64,000 bases of DNA from the NCBI GenBank assembly GCA_903928495.1, contig CAIYQZ010000030.1, forward strand, positions 1 to 64,000, in the 5' to 3' direction. This document shows, in pieces, positions 8,862 to 17,784 of this stretch; positions within the stretch are counted from its first letter, which is position 1, and each line of letters opens with the position of its first letter. The position numbers were made by a program, and so were the translations under genes. The notes beneath the pieces were generated by a model that searched no databases, was not told where the DNA came from, and saw only the letters and a list, made by a program, of their open reading frames with translations. Source of the stretch: an uncultured bacterium (GTDB lineage: Bacteria; Pseudomonadota; Gammaproteobacteria; Burkholderiales; Burkholderiaceae_C).

Positions 8862-9110
8862 CTCCACAACTGGCAAAGGTTCAGACCTTACTACGTGTTT
8901 TTGAGGTTGAAAGTGACGTTGCGCTAGACGGTCTTTCCACTTACCCCAAGGCTGACAGGCGCACTTGGATACGTGTCCGTCTTGGCCCAGAGTTGACATG
9001 GTAAGCAAACATTCATCGGTACCTGGCACTGTGTTCCGATGGTTCATCAACTTGCTGGCCACAGGGTGCGGTCATGCATCGGACCTGACCGCCCAGCGCA
9101 AAGTCATCCA

Positions 9111-9527
9111 ATGCAACATGGTTGCCATCATCCCCCGGCGTCACTCATCATCTACGCGGGCTGGATACCGTTCTTGCTGATGGACCTGTTAGTGACGGTC
9201 TATCAGACCATTTGTTTTCCGGTGTACCGGATGCCCAAAGTGCGCCGGTCAGACTACCTGGTCTTTGACAGAGAAGACCTGCCTTACCTGAACGCCATCG
9301 AAAAATTCAATTGTTTGTTCTGCTCGTACGGTAACGGGGTGGCTGCCTACACCCGCGAGGTAGCTGCGCGCACAGAACAGTACTGGTGCCCCATCAAGCA
9401 CGCCCGACGCATTCGCAACGCGCACGACCGCTACCCACGGATCTTCGACCACGGCGATGCTGAGGCGTTCCGGCAGGGGTTGGCGCGCTTGCGTCGGCAA
9501 TACGACGATGAGCAGTTGCGCCGCTGA
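9111..9527 (+). CDS. conserved membrane-associated protein with CSYGNG motif, possibly 5'-truncated
   Basis: A frame of 138 codons from ATG 9111. From about residue 13 it resembles a small uncharacterised proteobacterial family: one membrane segment (IIYAGWIPFLLMDLLVTVY), then CFPVYRMPKVRRSDY, the cysteine pair in FNCLFCSYGNG, EVAARTEQYWCPIKHARR, and a charged tail. Four cysteines hint at metal or disulfide chemistry. Family members usually have a hydrophobic N-terminus before this point; here it is replaced by the unrelated MQHGCHHPPAS and upstream sequence looks non-coding. The gene may therefore have lost its start. Function is unknown. Confidence 0.65.
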   Translation: MQHGCHHPPASLIIYAGWIPFLLMDLLVTVYQTICFPVYRMPKVRRSDYLVFDREDLPYLNAIEKFNCLFCSYGNGVAAYTREVAARTEQYWCPIKHARRIRNAHDRYPRIFDHGDAEAFRQGLARLRRQYDDEQLRR

Positions 9528-10107
9528 GGTGTCAGCTGAATTGGTTCGTTTTGAACCCGCTCGCGGGTACAGCGTCAACCCGCAGCTACGCGGTCAAATC
9601 ACTCGCACGGGTGTTTGTATGGTGGAGGGTCGGCGTTTGTCCAACACGCTGAGACCTTCTTCACGCTTTTTACACACCACGTGCCCTGCGCTGCACCCGA
9701 ACGGACGTCGTCACCGGATTGCTTGCGCTCCCGTTGCTGACGGTCGTAGCTACCAATGGCATGAAACTGGACGCCCATGGCGCTAAGGCAGGGGCGATAG
9801 GGGGAACATCTTTTGCCGATGAGAACGGCAAAAACCCCTATGAACAACCCAGCCACGCTGTGCCTGCTGCGAGTGTGCAAGAACCTGGGTGTGGTTTTTT
9901 GCAATCCAATGTCAACAACAGCATGAAAGACTTCCGCGTCGCCATGGACATGGGCTATCTCTCTCGTCAGACCAAAAACAGGCAAAAGGAAATCGACTGG
10001 ATTTACTGTTGGGTAATGGCAGAATCTGGTCGACGCCGAAGCGATTTGGGCTCTGCACTATGGTGTGCCAGACGCCTTAGAAGGCTCAGCGCGAGGAGAC
10101 AAAAGCG
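9528..10107. other. intergenic region upstream of rcoM
   Basis: 580 bases in which I see no gene. Short frames on both strands have no recognisable product or good start. The rcoM ribosome binding site (AGGAG, nine bases before the ATG) is at the right end. No copy of the TTCGTGCA element found before coxM was seen here, so rcoM is probably not controlled by RcoM at such a site. Confidence 0.55.
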
Positions 10108-10851
10108 ATGGAGTCCAGAACCGCACCGAATCCCGGCATATATGTGTTTGAGAAATTCGAAGCCGGTGTGATCCATCTGGATGCCCAGCGCAAAGTCCTC
10201 GCTATGAATGACTATGCGCGGCGGGTGTTGCCTGTGGACGAGAAACAGCCGTTCGACAAACTGGTGACATCCTTTCACCCCGAACGCTCCAAGCCCAAGG
10301 TCAGTTTTTTACTTGACGAAGCTTCGGGCTGCCCCATGGCCAATGCCGTGCCGATGACCATGATCATCAACATTCCTGAGCAGGTGTTGCTGATCAAAGT
10401 CAGCCGTTTGGGTGATGCCAAGGGTGACACCACTGGTTTCATTTTGGTGTTTTACGACGTGACGCAGGTGGTCAGCCACGAGCAACCAGTTGCAGAGCCG
10501 CCAGCCAAAAACATGCGTCTGTCACGCATTCCCATGGTTGCGAACCAAAAAGTTTCATTTGTCGAGACCACCGACGTCCTGAGCCTTGAGTCTCAAGCCC
10601 ACTACACACGGGTGCTGACACGTGACGGATACCACTTTTGCAACCTGAGCATTGGCGATCTGGCGCTGCGCCTTGATCCTGCGCAGTTCATGCGGGTCCA
10701 TCGGTGTTTCATCATCAACCTTCGGGCTGTGCAATCTTTGGGGCGCGAGGGCAGCAAGACCCATGTATTCCTGAAGGGCAAGAACACGCAACCCGTGCCT
10801 GTGTCTCGCGGCGAAGTGGGGCGGTTGCGCGAGGCGCTGGGCCTGAATTGA
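10108..10851 (+). CDS. rcoM: RcoM: CO-sensing haem-PAS/LytTR transcriptional regulator
   Basis: A 247-residue single-component regulator. The N-terminal PAS domain (about 8-120) should bind b-type haem: His57 (in FHPERSK) matches the proximal ligand of Burkholderia xenovorans RcoM-1 (His74), Cys75 (GCPM) its ferric-state thiolate (Cys94), and Met85 (TMIINIP) the distal methionine displaced by CO (Met104), with near-identical surroundings (MINIP...LIKVS, VFYDVT). The C-terminal LytTR DNA-binding domain covers about 140-245 (RVHRCFIINL, VPVSRGEV). It lies 263 bases before coxM and is co-oriented, the same arrangement as known rcoM-cox loci. It should activate coxMSL when CO is present. Start ATG 10108 has a clear AGGAG site. 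Confidence 0.93.
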   Translation: MESRTAPNPGIYVFEKFEAGVIHLDAQRKVLAMNDYARRVLPVDEKQPFDKLVTSFHPERSKPKVSFLLDEASGCPMANAVPMTMIINIPEQVLLIKVSRLGDAKGDTTGFILVFYDVTQVVSHEQPVAEPPAKNMRLSRIPMVANQKVSFVETTDVLSLESQAHYTRVLTRDGYHFCNLSIGDLALRLDPAQFMRVHRCFIINLRAVQSLGREGSKTHVFLKGKNTQPVPVSRGEVGRLREALGLN

Positions 10852-10976
10852 GTTTTGCCAGCTAACTTGCAAGGCTCCACCCAATCCAATCAGGGGCAAA
10901 CCAAGGGTATTCACTGGCTGTCCGAGCGCATAGGACATACCCTGATTGCGGCGGGCACAAAGTTTGATCCCAGCAC

Positions 10977-11005
10977 TTCGTGCACCGTAGCGTGCATTTC
11001 GTGCA
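10977..11005 (+). promoter_or_regulatory. putative RcoM operator: direct repeat before coxM
   Basis: Two copies of TTCGTGCA (10977-10984 and 10998-11005) are 21 bases apart, two helical turns. Each contains TTnnnG, the repeat unit reported for RcoM sites. A third TTnnnG (TTGCGG, 10946-10951) sits 31 bases upstream of the first and is out of the two-turn register. The pair lies 110-138 bases before coxM ATG. No good sigma70 -35/-10 pair follows, as expected of an activator-dependent promoter. Function is inferred. Confidence 0.55.
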
Positions 11006-11114
11006 ATAAATCGACCAATAAATGACGAATATGGGTAAAACCTGACTACTTAGTAGGAAAAGCCCTCTGCCCAACACTCGTCTCCTGTTTTCCCCAAAAC
11101 CCAGGAGACTTTTG

Positions 11115-11978
11115 ATGATTCCACCGCGTTTTGAATACCACGCCCCCAAAACCGTCGGCGAGGCAGTGGCCTTGCTCGGCCAACTGGGCTCTGACGCCAA
11201 GCTTTTGGCGGGTGGCCACAGTCTGTTGCCGATGATGAAGCTGCGGTTTGCAGCGCCTGAGCACCTCATCGATATCAACCGCATCCCCGAGCTACGAGGC
11301 ATCCGGGAAGAGGGTGGAACAGTGGTCATCGGGGCCATGACGGTGGAAAACGATCTGATCAATTCGCCCTTGCTGCAGGCCAAAGTGCCGTTGCTGTGCG
11401 AGGCAGCCAAGCTCATTGCGGACCCTCAGGTGCGCAATCGCGGAACGATCGGCGGCGATATTGCTCATGGTGACCCAGGCAACGACCACCCGGCACTTTC
11501 GATCGTGACGGAGGCTTCTTTTGTGCTTGAGGGCCCCAATGGCCGACGCACTGTGGCGGCTGATGGCTTCTTCCTTGGCACCTACATGACGCTGTTGGAA
11601 GAAAACGAAGTCATGTGCGAAATCCGCATTCCCGCCTTTGCCCAAGGCACGGGTTACGCATACGAAAAACTCAAGCGCAAGACGGGCGACTGGGCGACAG
11701 CGGGATGCGCTGTCGTGATGCGCAAAACCGGTGACCAGGTGAGCCACGTGCGTATCGCGCTTACCAATGTGGCGCCATCTGCCCTGCGGGCGGAAGCCGC
11801 TGAAACTGCTTTGCTGAACAAACCCTTCAACAGCGCCAGCGTTCAAGCCGCTGCAGAAGCTGCGATTGCCGTTTGCGACCCCGCAGAAGACCTCCGCGGC
11901 GACATTGAATACAAAACAGCCATGGCCGGTGAAATGGTCAAGCGAGCCCTCAACAAAGCCTGGTCGCGTTGCGCCTGA
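11115..11978 (+). CDS. coxM: carbon monoxide dehydrogenase medium (FAD) subunit
   Basis: 287-residue FAD subunit of aerobic CO dehydrogenase. It passes electrons from the iron-sulfur subunit to the quinone pool. The two FAD-binding signatures of this subunit are plain: AGGHSLLPMMKLR near residue 34 and TIGGDIAHGDPGND near residue 110. Start: ATG 11115 sits six bases after AGGAGA; a TTG three bases upstream is also possible. It is first in an operon running to coxI (22436), with 18 bases to coxS. The long leader holds the RcoM-type repeats. Confidence 0.96.
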   Translation: MIPPRFEYHAPKTVGEAVALLGQLGSDAKLLAGGHSLLPMMKLRFAAPEHLIDINRIPELRGIREEGGTVVIGAMTVENDLINSPLLQAKVPLLCEAAKLIADPQVRNRGTIGGDIAHGDPGNDHPALSIVTEASFVLEGPNGRRTVAADGFFLGTYMTLLEENEVMCEIRIPAFAQGTGYAYEKLKRKTGDWATAGCAVVMRKTGDQVSHVRIALTNVAPSALRAEAAETALLNKPFNSASVQAAAEAAIAVCDPAEDLRGDIEYKTAMAGEMVKRALNKAWSRCA

Positions 11979-11996
11979 ACCTAGGGAGAAATACTC

Positions 11997-12482
11997 ATGT
12001 CCAAGAAACTCGTCACCGTTTCCGTCAACGGCAAAAAGGAAGAAAAGGCTGTTGAACCGCGCACCCTTCTGATCCATTTTTTGCGCGAGGAACTCAATCT
12101 CACAGGCGCTCACATCGGGTGTGAGACCAGTCATTGCGGTGCGTGCACCGTCGATGTCGATGGTCAATCGGTCAAGTCCTGTACCCACTTGGCGGTGCAG
12201 TGCGACGGTTCTGAGGTGCTGACCGTTGAGGGCCTCGCCAACAAGGGTGTTTTGCACGCTGTGCAAGAGGGCTTTTACAAAGAGCATGGATTGCAGTGCG
12301 GTTTTTGCACGCCCGGCATGCTGATGCGCGCATACCGCTTTCTGCAAGAGGTTCCAAACCCAACTGAAGACCAGATTCGGCACGGCATGGCTGGCAACCT
12401 GTGCCGCTGCACTGGTTACCAAAACATTGTCAAAGCCGTCCAGTACGCCGCCAAAAAACTGCAAGAGCCCGTTGTTGCTTGA
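11997..12482 (+). CDS. coxS: carbon monoxide dehydrogenase small (2Fe-2S) subunit
   Basis: 161-residue subunit carrying two [2Fe-2S] clusters that wire the molybdenum site to FAD. The N-terminal plant-ferredoxin-type cluster uses Cys42, Cys47, Cys50 and Cys62 ([10 protein letters not shown]...SCTH). The second, helical-bundle cluster uses Cys101, Cys104, Cys136 and Cys138 ([18 protein letters not shown]). Length matches the family. The ribosome binding site is AGGGAGA. It lies between coxM and coxL, the order found in all form I operons. Confidence 0.97.
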   Translation: MSKKLVTVSVNGKKEEKAVEPRTLLIHFLREELNLTGAHIGCETSHCGACTVDVDGQSVKSCTHLAVQCDGSEVLTVEGLANKGVLHAVQEGFYKEHGLQCGFCTPGMLMRAYRFLQEVPNPTEDQIRHGMAGNLCRCTGYQNIVKAVQYAAKKLQEPVVA

Positions 12483-12511
12483 TGCCAACGCCCATTTGAT
12501 TGGAGACACAC

Positions 12512-14923
12512 ATGAACGCACCGGTACAAACCGCTGAAGCCCGCGAACTCGCGCTGGCTGGTATGGGCGCTTCGCGCCTGCGCAAAGAAGACGCCAGATT
12601 CATCCAAGGCAAAGGCAACTATGTGGATGACATCAAGATGCCTGGCATGTTGCACATGGACATCGTGCGCTCGCCGATTGCCCACGGCCGGATCGTCAAG
12701 ATCAACAAGGAAGCTGCGCTGGCCATGCCCGGTGTGCACGCCGTCCTGACCGCAGACGATCTCAAACCTCTCAAGTTGCACTGGATGCCCACCTTGGCCG
12801 GTGACGTGGCTGCCGTGCTGGCTGACGAGAAGGTGCACTTTCAAATGCAGGAAGTGGCCATTGTCATCGCCGACGACCGCTACATTGCCGCAGACGCAGT
12901 TGAAGCCGTCGAGATCGAATACGAAGAACTGCCGGTGGTGCTCGACCCTTACGCTGCGCTGCAACCCGGCGCCCCGGTGATTCGCGAAGACCTGGCAGGT
13001 AAAACCGAAGGTGCACACGGCAAACGTGACCACCACAACCACATTTTCACGTGGGATGCTGGTGACAAGTCTGCAGCTGACATGGCCTTTGACAAAGCCG
13101 AAGTCACTGTTTCGCAGCACATGTATTACCCCCGCGTGCACCCATGTCCTCTGGAGACCTGCGGTTGTGTGGCCTCGTTTGACCCAATCAAAGGTGACCT
13201 GACAACCTTCATCACCTCACAAGCACCGCATGTGGTGCGCACCGTGGTGTCGATGCTGTCGGGCATTCCCGAGTCAAAAGTGCGGATTGTCAGCCCCGAT
13301 ATCGGTGGCGGTTTTGGAAACAAGGTGGGCATTTATCCCGGCTATGTTTGCGCCATCGTGGCTTCCATCGTGTTGGGCCGCCCCGTCAAATGGGTGGAAG
13401 ACCGCATCGAAAACATATCCTCCACGGCCTTTGCACGTGACTACCACATGGACGGTGAACTGGCGGCCACGGCCGACGGCAAGATCACTGGCCTGCGCGT
13501 GAACGTTGTGGCCGACCATGGTGCGTTTGACGCCTGTGCCGACCCAACCAAGTTTCCTGCCGGCATGTTCCACATTGTCTCGGGCAGCTACGACATCCCT
13601 GCGGCGCACGCAAGCGTCAAAGGTGTTTACACCAACAAGGCACCCGGTGGGGTGGCTTACCGCTGCTCTTTCCGAGTGACCGAAGCGGTGTACCTGATCG
13701 AGCGCATGGTCGATGTGTTGGCACAAAAGCTGGGCATGGACAAGGCAGAAATCCGCGCCAAGAACTTCGTCAAGAAAGAGCAGTTCCCCTACACCAGCGC
13801 CTTCGGTTTTGAGTATGACTCGGGCGACTACCAGACCGCTTTAGACAAAGTGCTCGAAGCCGTTGACTACAAAGGCTTGCGCGCCGAGCAGGCAGTCAAA
13901 CGCGCTGACCCCAACAGCCCCACGCTGATGGGCATTGGCTTGGTCACCTTCACAGAAGTGGTGGGAGCTGGCCCTTCCAAAATGTGTGACATCCTGGGTG
14001 TGGGCATGTTCGACTCTTGCGAAATCCGCATTCACCCCACTGGTAGTGCCATCGCCCGCATGGGCACGATCACTCAGGGCCAGGGCCACCAAACCACTTA
14101 TGCGCAGATCATCGCGACAGAGTTGGGCATTCCGTCCGAAGTGATTCAGGTTGAAGAAGGCGATACATCTACTGCGCCCTATGGCTTGGGCACCTACGGC
14201 TCGCGCTCCACCCCTGTGGCGGGGGCCGCCATCGCGCTGGCCGCTCGCAAGATCCACGCAAAGGCTCGCAAAATTGCTGCCCACATGCTCGAAGTCAACG
14301 AAAACGACCTCGACTGGGAGGTGGACCGCTTCAAGGTCAAGGGCGACGACAGCAAGTTCAAAACCATGGCCGATGTGGCATGGCAGGCCTACCACCAGCC
14401 ACCAGATGGCTTGGAGCCAGGCTTGGAGGCTGTGCATTACTACGACCCGCCCAACTTCACTTTCCCCTTTGGCATCTACCTGTGCGTGGTGGACATTGAC
14501 CGTGCGACGGGCGAAACCAAAATCCGCCGCTTCTATGCGCTGGATGACTGCGGGACCCGCATCAACCCCATGATCATCGACGGCCAGATCCACGGTGGTC
14601 TGACTGAGGGCTTCGCAGTGGCCATGGGCCAGCAAATGCCGTTTGATGCACAGGGCAACCTGCTCGGTAACACGCTGATGGACTACTTCCTGCCCACTTT
14701 CGTGGAAACGCCCCACTGGGAAACCGACCACACTGTGACGCCTTCTCCCCATCACCCGCTGGGCGCCAAGGGTGTGGCCGAGTCTCCACACGTGGGCTCC
14801 ATCCCCACCTTCACGTCTGCCGTGGTCGATGCTTTTGCCCATCTGGGCGTCACCCACCTCGACATGCCGCACAACGCTTTCCGCACCTGGAAAGCGCTGC
14901 GCGAGCACGGTGCCGCTTTGTAA
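12512..14923 (+). CDS. coxL: carbon monoxide dehydrogenase large (Mo-Cu) subunit, form I
   Basis: 803-residue catalytic subunit oxidising CO to CO2 at a [CuSMoO2] centre with molybdopterin cytosine dinucleotide. The active-site loop reads AYRCSFR with Cys385 as the copper ligand; this signature marks form I (true CO dehydrogenase) as opposed to AYRGAGR of form II. Mo-cofactor motifs include GGGFGNKVGIYPGYV and QGQGHQTTYAQI. The C-terminal catalytic glutamate lies in GAKGVAESPHVG, with Ala where many family members have Gly. ATG 12512 follows GGAGA by six bases; the frame's earlier TTG at 12500 overlaps that site. Coding only 29 bases after coxS and 13 before coxG. Confidence 0.97.
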   Translation: MNAPVQTAEARELALAGMGASRLRKEDARFIQGKGNYVDDIKMPGMLHMDIVRSPIAHGRIVKINKEAALAMPGVHAVLTADDLKPLKLHWMPTLAGDVAAVLADEKVHFQMQEVAIVIADDRYIAADAVEAVEIEYEELPVVLDPYAALQPGAPVIREDLAGKTEGAHGKRDHHNHIFTWDAGDKSAADMAFDKAEVTVSQHMYYPRVHPCPLETCGCVASFDPIKGDLTTFITSQAPHVVRTVVSMLSGIPESKVRIVSPDIGGGFGNKVGIYPGYVCAIVASIVLGRPVKWVEDRIENISSTAFARDYHMDGELAATADGKITGLRVNVVADHGAFDACADPTKFPAGMFHIVSGSYDIPAAHASVKGVYTNKAPGGVAYRCSFRVTEAVYLIERMVDVLAQKLGMDKAEIRAKNFVKKEQFPYTSAFGFEYDSGDYQTALDKVLEAVDYKGLRAEQAVKRADPNSPTLMGIGLVTFTEVVGAGPSKMCDILGVGMFDSCEIRIHPTGSAIARMGTITQGQGHQTTYAQIIATELGIPSEVIQVEEGDTSTAPYGLGTYGSRSTPVAGAAIALAARKIHAKARKIAAHMLEVNENDLDWEVDRFKVKGDDSKFKTMADVAWQAYHQPPDGLEPGLEAVHYYDPPNFTFPFGIYLCVVDIDRATGETKIRRFYALDDCGTRINPMIIDGQIHGGLTEGFAVAMGQQMPFDAQGNLLGNTLMDYFLPTFVETPHWETDHTVTPSPHHPLGAKGVAESPHVGSIPTFTSAVVDAFAHLGVTHLDMPHNAFRTWKALREHGAAL

Positions 14924-14936
14924 ATCAGGAGAACCC

Positions 14937-15587
14937 ATGGAAGTCAAACTCGACAAGCAATACCCACTCGACGTGGATGCGGAACGGGCGTGGGCCCTGC
15001 TGACCGACCTGAAGGCCACGGCCAGTTGCATGCCTGGTGCCGAAATCACTGAACAGGTCTCCGAGACCTCGTTCAAGGGAGGTGTCAAGGTCAAGGTCGG
15101 TCCAGCGGTGGCTCAATTCGGGGGCACGGTTGATGTGGTCGAAGCGGTCGCTGCTGAGCGAAAGATGGTTTTGCGCGGCAAAGGTGCAGACAAAGGGGGC
15201 TCATCGGCCTCGATGGACCTGACCGCGATCATTTCTCCGGATCCTGCCAATCCGGCGCATTGCGTGCTGAACGGTCAGGCTGCCGTGATCGTGAACGGCA
15301 AGTTCGCTCAGTTTGGTGGCCGCATGATGGTGCAGGTGTCAGACATGCTGTTGGCTCAGTTCGTCGAAAACTTCCGCCAAACCGCCTTGACATTGCCTGT
15401 GTCCGACGCCGCTGCAGCCACAACAGCAGCGGAGGGGGCGGGTGGCGCGTCGGCCCCAGGCGCTGCGGGTGCGGCTGTGTCAGCCGCACCCATCGCACCC
15501 GTGGTGGCACGAGAGATCAACGGCCTGGCCATCTTCTGGGCGCTGATCAAGAGCTGGTTCGGCGGCCTGATGGGCAAGAAGGCCTGA
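14937..15587 (+). CDS. coxG: CoxG: SRPBCC-domain CO dehydrogenase membrane partner
   Basis: 216-residue protein with a SRPBCC/START-like lipid-binding fold (about 1-150; DVDAERAWALLTDLKATASC, GGVKVKVGPAV), an Ala/Gly/Pro-rich linker (about 155-190) and a hydrophobic amphipathic C-terminus (GLAIFWALIKSWFGGLMGKK) that should attach to the membrane. CoxG homologues tether CO dehydrogenase to the membrane and have been reported to handle quinone so that electrons reach the respiratory chain. ATG 14937 has an AGGAG site and starts 14 bases after coxL; the longer frame back to 14772 overlaps coxL and is a shadow. It ends three bases before coxD. Confidence 0.93.
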   Translation: MEVKLDKQYPLDVDAERAWALLTDLKATASCMPGAEITEQVSETSFKGGVKVKVGPAVAQFGGTVDVVEAVAAERKMVLRGKGADKGGSSASMDLTAIISPDPANPAHCVLNGQAAVIVNGKFAQFGGRMMVQVSDMLLAQFVENFRQTALTLPVSDAAAATTAAEGAGGASAPGAAGAAVSAAPIAPVVAREINGLAIFWALIKSWFGGLMGKKA

Positions 15588-15589
15588 GA

Positions 15590-16549
15590 ATGACGACGCC
15601 AGACCTGAGCGCCATACCCGCTTCAGAAGAGCGCTTGCTGCGCGAGCGGCTGCAGCGCTCGGGCTACCTGGCTGATCCCGACTTGGCCACGACCGTGTGG
15701 CTGGCATCCGCCTTGCAGCGGCCATTGCTTCTGGAAGGTGATGCTGGTGTAGGTAAAACAGCTCTGGCCACAGCATTGGCTCGATCGCAAAACGCTGTTC
15801 TGGTTCGTTTGCAGTGCTTTGAAGGGCTGGATTTGGCTCAGGCCGCGTACGAGTGGAACTACGGCCGACAGTTGATGGCAATTCGCATGAGCGAAGCCCG
15901 GCCCGATGCTCCCGGGCCCGTGAGCGAGTCTGACATCTTCAGCCGTGAGTTTCTGCTTGAGCGTCCATTGCTGCGCGCCATCAGCCAGACGGGCCCATGT
16001 GTGCTTCTGATCGACGAAATTGACCGGGCAGATGAGGCCGTTGAAGCCTTTTTGCTTGAGGTGTTGGCCGAGTATCAGATCACTGTGCCTGAGATCGGCA
16101 CCCTCCGCGCTACACACATTCCGCAGGTGCTCCTGACCAGCAATGGCACACGTGAACTGTCCGATGCACTGCGCCGACGCTGCCTGTATCACTACTTGGA
16201 TTACCCGTCACTGTCTCGCGAAATTGCCATCGTCAAAACCGCTTTGCCAGAAGCTGACACCCGTCTGGTGGAGGATGCTGTGCAGTTCGTGCAGCGACTG
16301 CGCCGTGAGGACTTGGCCAAAATTCCGGGCATTGCGGAAACCCTTGATTGGGTGCGAGCACTGTTTCAGTTACGGCACAGCAGCTTGCCCGAAGACATGT
16401 CGGCGGTGCTGGGCACCTTGGGGTGTTTGCTGAAAACACGCGAGGACCGCTTCCTGATGGGGGCAGACCGACTGCGCCAACTCGTCGAAGGCCGTCGCAC
16501 GGTCGGCGTTGCAGAAAACAGCAACGAGCAGGCCAAGGCAGCTGCATGA
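15590..16549 (+). CDS. coxD: CoxD: AAA+ ATPase for CO dehydrogenase cofactor maturation
   Basis: 319-residue MoxR-group AAA+ ATPase. Walker A is GDAGVGKT (50-57) and Walker B is LLIDEID (139-145), with a downstream LLTSNGTRELSDALRRRC block holding sensor 1 and the arginine finger. In Oligotropha carboxidovorans CoxD is needed to convert the [MoO2] site to the sulfurated form that accepts copper. The ATG overlaps the coxG end region with a two-base gap, and the stop overlaps the coxE start (ATGA), so translation is coupled to both. CoxD and CoxE form the usual MoxR/VWA pair. Confidence 0.95.
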   Translation: MTTPDLSAIPASEERLLRERLQRSGYLADPDLATTVWLASALQRPLLLEGDAGVGKTALATALARSQNAVLVRLQCFEGLDLAQAAYEWNYGRQLMAIRMSEARPDAPGPVSESDIFSREFLLERPLLRAISQTGPCVLLIDEIDRADEAVEAFLLEVLAEYQITVPEIGTLRATHIPQVLLTSNGTRELSDALRRRCLYHYLDYPSLSREIAIVKTALPEADTRLVEDAVQFVQRLRREDLAKIPGIAETLDWVRALFQLRHSSLPEDMSAVLGTLGCLLKTREDRFLMGADRLRQLVEGRRTVGVAENSNEQAKAAA

Positions 16550-17745
16550 GCACTTCAGTTCCCGTGACCGCCCAGCCAGCCACCACACCGACTGAGCGGC
16601 TGGTGGATTTTGCGGCGCTCCTTCGCGAACATGGGCTGAGTGTGGGAGTGGCAGAGCAGCAGTCCATGCTACAGGCGGCGTTGTACTTCGGACCCTTGCG
16701 CGAGCGTCCGCTGCAAGCCGCTTGGCGAGCCATTGCTTGTCACAGCCAGCGCGAATGGCAATTGTGGCCAGATGTTTACGAGCGTTTTTGGCATCCCGAT
16801 AAGCTGCGCGGTGGCGTCAAAGTCAGTGGCCAAACCCGGCCCAGTCGCAGCTTGCGGCAAACCGTGCAGGCGATGCACGAACAGATGGAAGCGGCCCAAC
16901 AACCGGCGGGCGTACCTAGCAAAAACCAGCTTGCACCACAGTCTGCTGGAGAGGTTGCATCGCTGGGTCCAGACGGCGATGCGGGCACACCCCGCGCCCA
17001 AGGGGGAGCCAGCCGCACGGACCCGCTGCACCAGCGTGATGGCCAGATGTGGATGCCTCAAGACCTTAGCGCATTGCAGAGTCTGGCGCGACAGATCACC
17101 GCGCGGCTGAGCCCCCGAGACACCCGCAGGTGGCAAGTTTCGCCGCGCGGCCAGCGACTGGATTTGCGTCAAACGTTGCGCCGCAGCGTGGGGTGGGGTG
17201 GCGAACTGCTGCAACCCGCCTGGAAGGTCAAACGGGTAGAGCCACCGCGCTTGTTCATCTTGGCCGACGTGAGCCGGTCCATGGAGTCGCACGCTGCCCT
17301 GTTTTTGCGTGTGGCGCGTGCCTTCGCTGTCGAGGCCAGCGCGCGCGTTTTTGTCTTTCACACCCGCCTTGCTGAAGTCACTCCCTACATGCACCGTGAC
17401 ACACCGGCCGTCCAGGAAAAAGTGAATGCTGTGACTGCCGGGTTTGGCGGCGGTACGCGCATCGCAGCCAGCTTGCACGAGTTTGCCCGCCATCACGCCC
17501 GCGCCCAACTCAGCTCCGGTTCGCGTGTGTGGGTGTTCTCGGATGGATTCGACACCGACGAGGCGGATCTGCTGGGTGCCGCCTTGAAGGAGGTCCGCGC
17601 GCGTGGCGCGCGCATCACCTGGTTTCACCCCACAAGAGAGGTGCCCGCTGCAGGAGCACTGCAGCGAGCCCGCAGCCATGTCGATCGCTTCGTGCCGTTG
17701 GCCAGTTTGGCTGATCTGGCTGCAGCCCGACACCTACTGCACTGA
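16546..17745 (+). CDS. coxE: CoxE: VWA-domain protein for CO dehydrogenase maturation
   Basis: 399-residue von Willebrand factor A protein of the CoxE family. The N-terminal half (about 15-110) is a helical domain; 115-170 is a low-complexity, Gln/Pro/Gly-rich linker. The VWA domain begins about 235 with a complete MIDAS motif DVSRS (241-245), then FGGGTRIAASL and VFSDGFDTDEADLL. It partners the AAA+ ATPase CoxD and is thought to help insert copper. The start overlaps the coxD stop by four bases (ATGA); the upstream extension of the open frame to 16348 is a shadow inside coxD. Confidence 0.95.
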   Translation: MSTSVPVTAQPATTPTERLVDFAALLREHGLSVGVAEQQSMLQAALYFGPLRERPLQAAWRAIACHSQREWQLWPDVYERFWHPDKLRGGVKVSGQTRPSRSLRQTVQAMHEQMEAAQQPAGVPSKNQLAPQSAGEVASLGPDGDAGTPRAQGGASRTDPLHQRDGQMWMPQDLSALQSLARQITARLSPRDTRRWQVSPRGQRLDLRQTLRRSVGWGGELLQPAWKVKRVEPPRLFILADVSRSMESHAALFLRVARAFAVEASARVFVFHTRLAEVTPYMHRDTPAVQEKVNAVTAGFGGGTRIAASLHEFARHHARAQLSSGSRVWVFSDGFDTDEADLLGAALKEVRARGARITWFHPTREVPAAGALQRARSHVDRFVPLASLADLAAARHLLH

Positions 17746-17784
17746 AGCATTTTTGAATGACAGACCCATCACAAGGACAGCACC

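Larger units (their letters stand above)
8684..9110. other. gene-poor region with lpdA tail remnant and repeat copy
   Basis: This 427-base gap contains the lpdA C-terminal remnant (8721-8804) and a copy of the dispersed palindromic repeat (8814-8861). After 8862 nothing recognisable is seen. Open frames on the minus strand here lack coding character. Confidence 0.6.

Noticed and set aside
8538-9062. 174-codon minus-strand frame across the lpdA tail remnant
   Set aside because: It overlaps the regulator end, the remnant and the repeat copy, with no recognisable product.
9599-10171. Overlapping frames on both strands before rcoM
   Set aside because: No family-like segments, no good starts, and mutually overlapping; best read as non-coding.
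14770-14805. GAKGVAESPHVG in CoxL, with Ala before the catalytic Glu
   Set aside because: Many molybdenum hydroxylases have Gly here, but I cannot recall form I sequences well enough to call this unusual; an alignment of CoxL proteins would settle it.
13841-15094. 417-codon antisense frame over coxL/coxG
   Set aside because: Same type of shadow; coxL and coxG below it are certain from many motifs.
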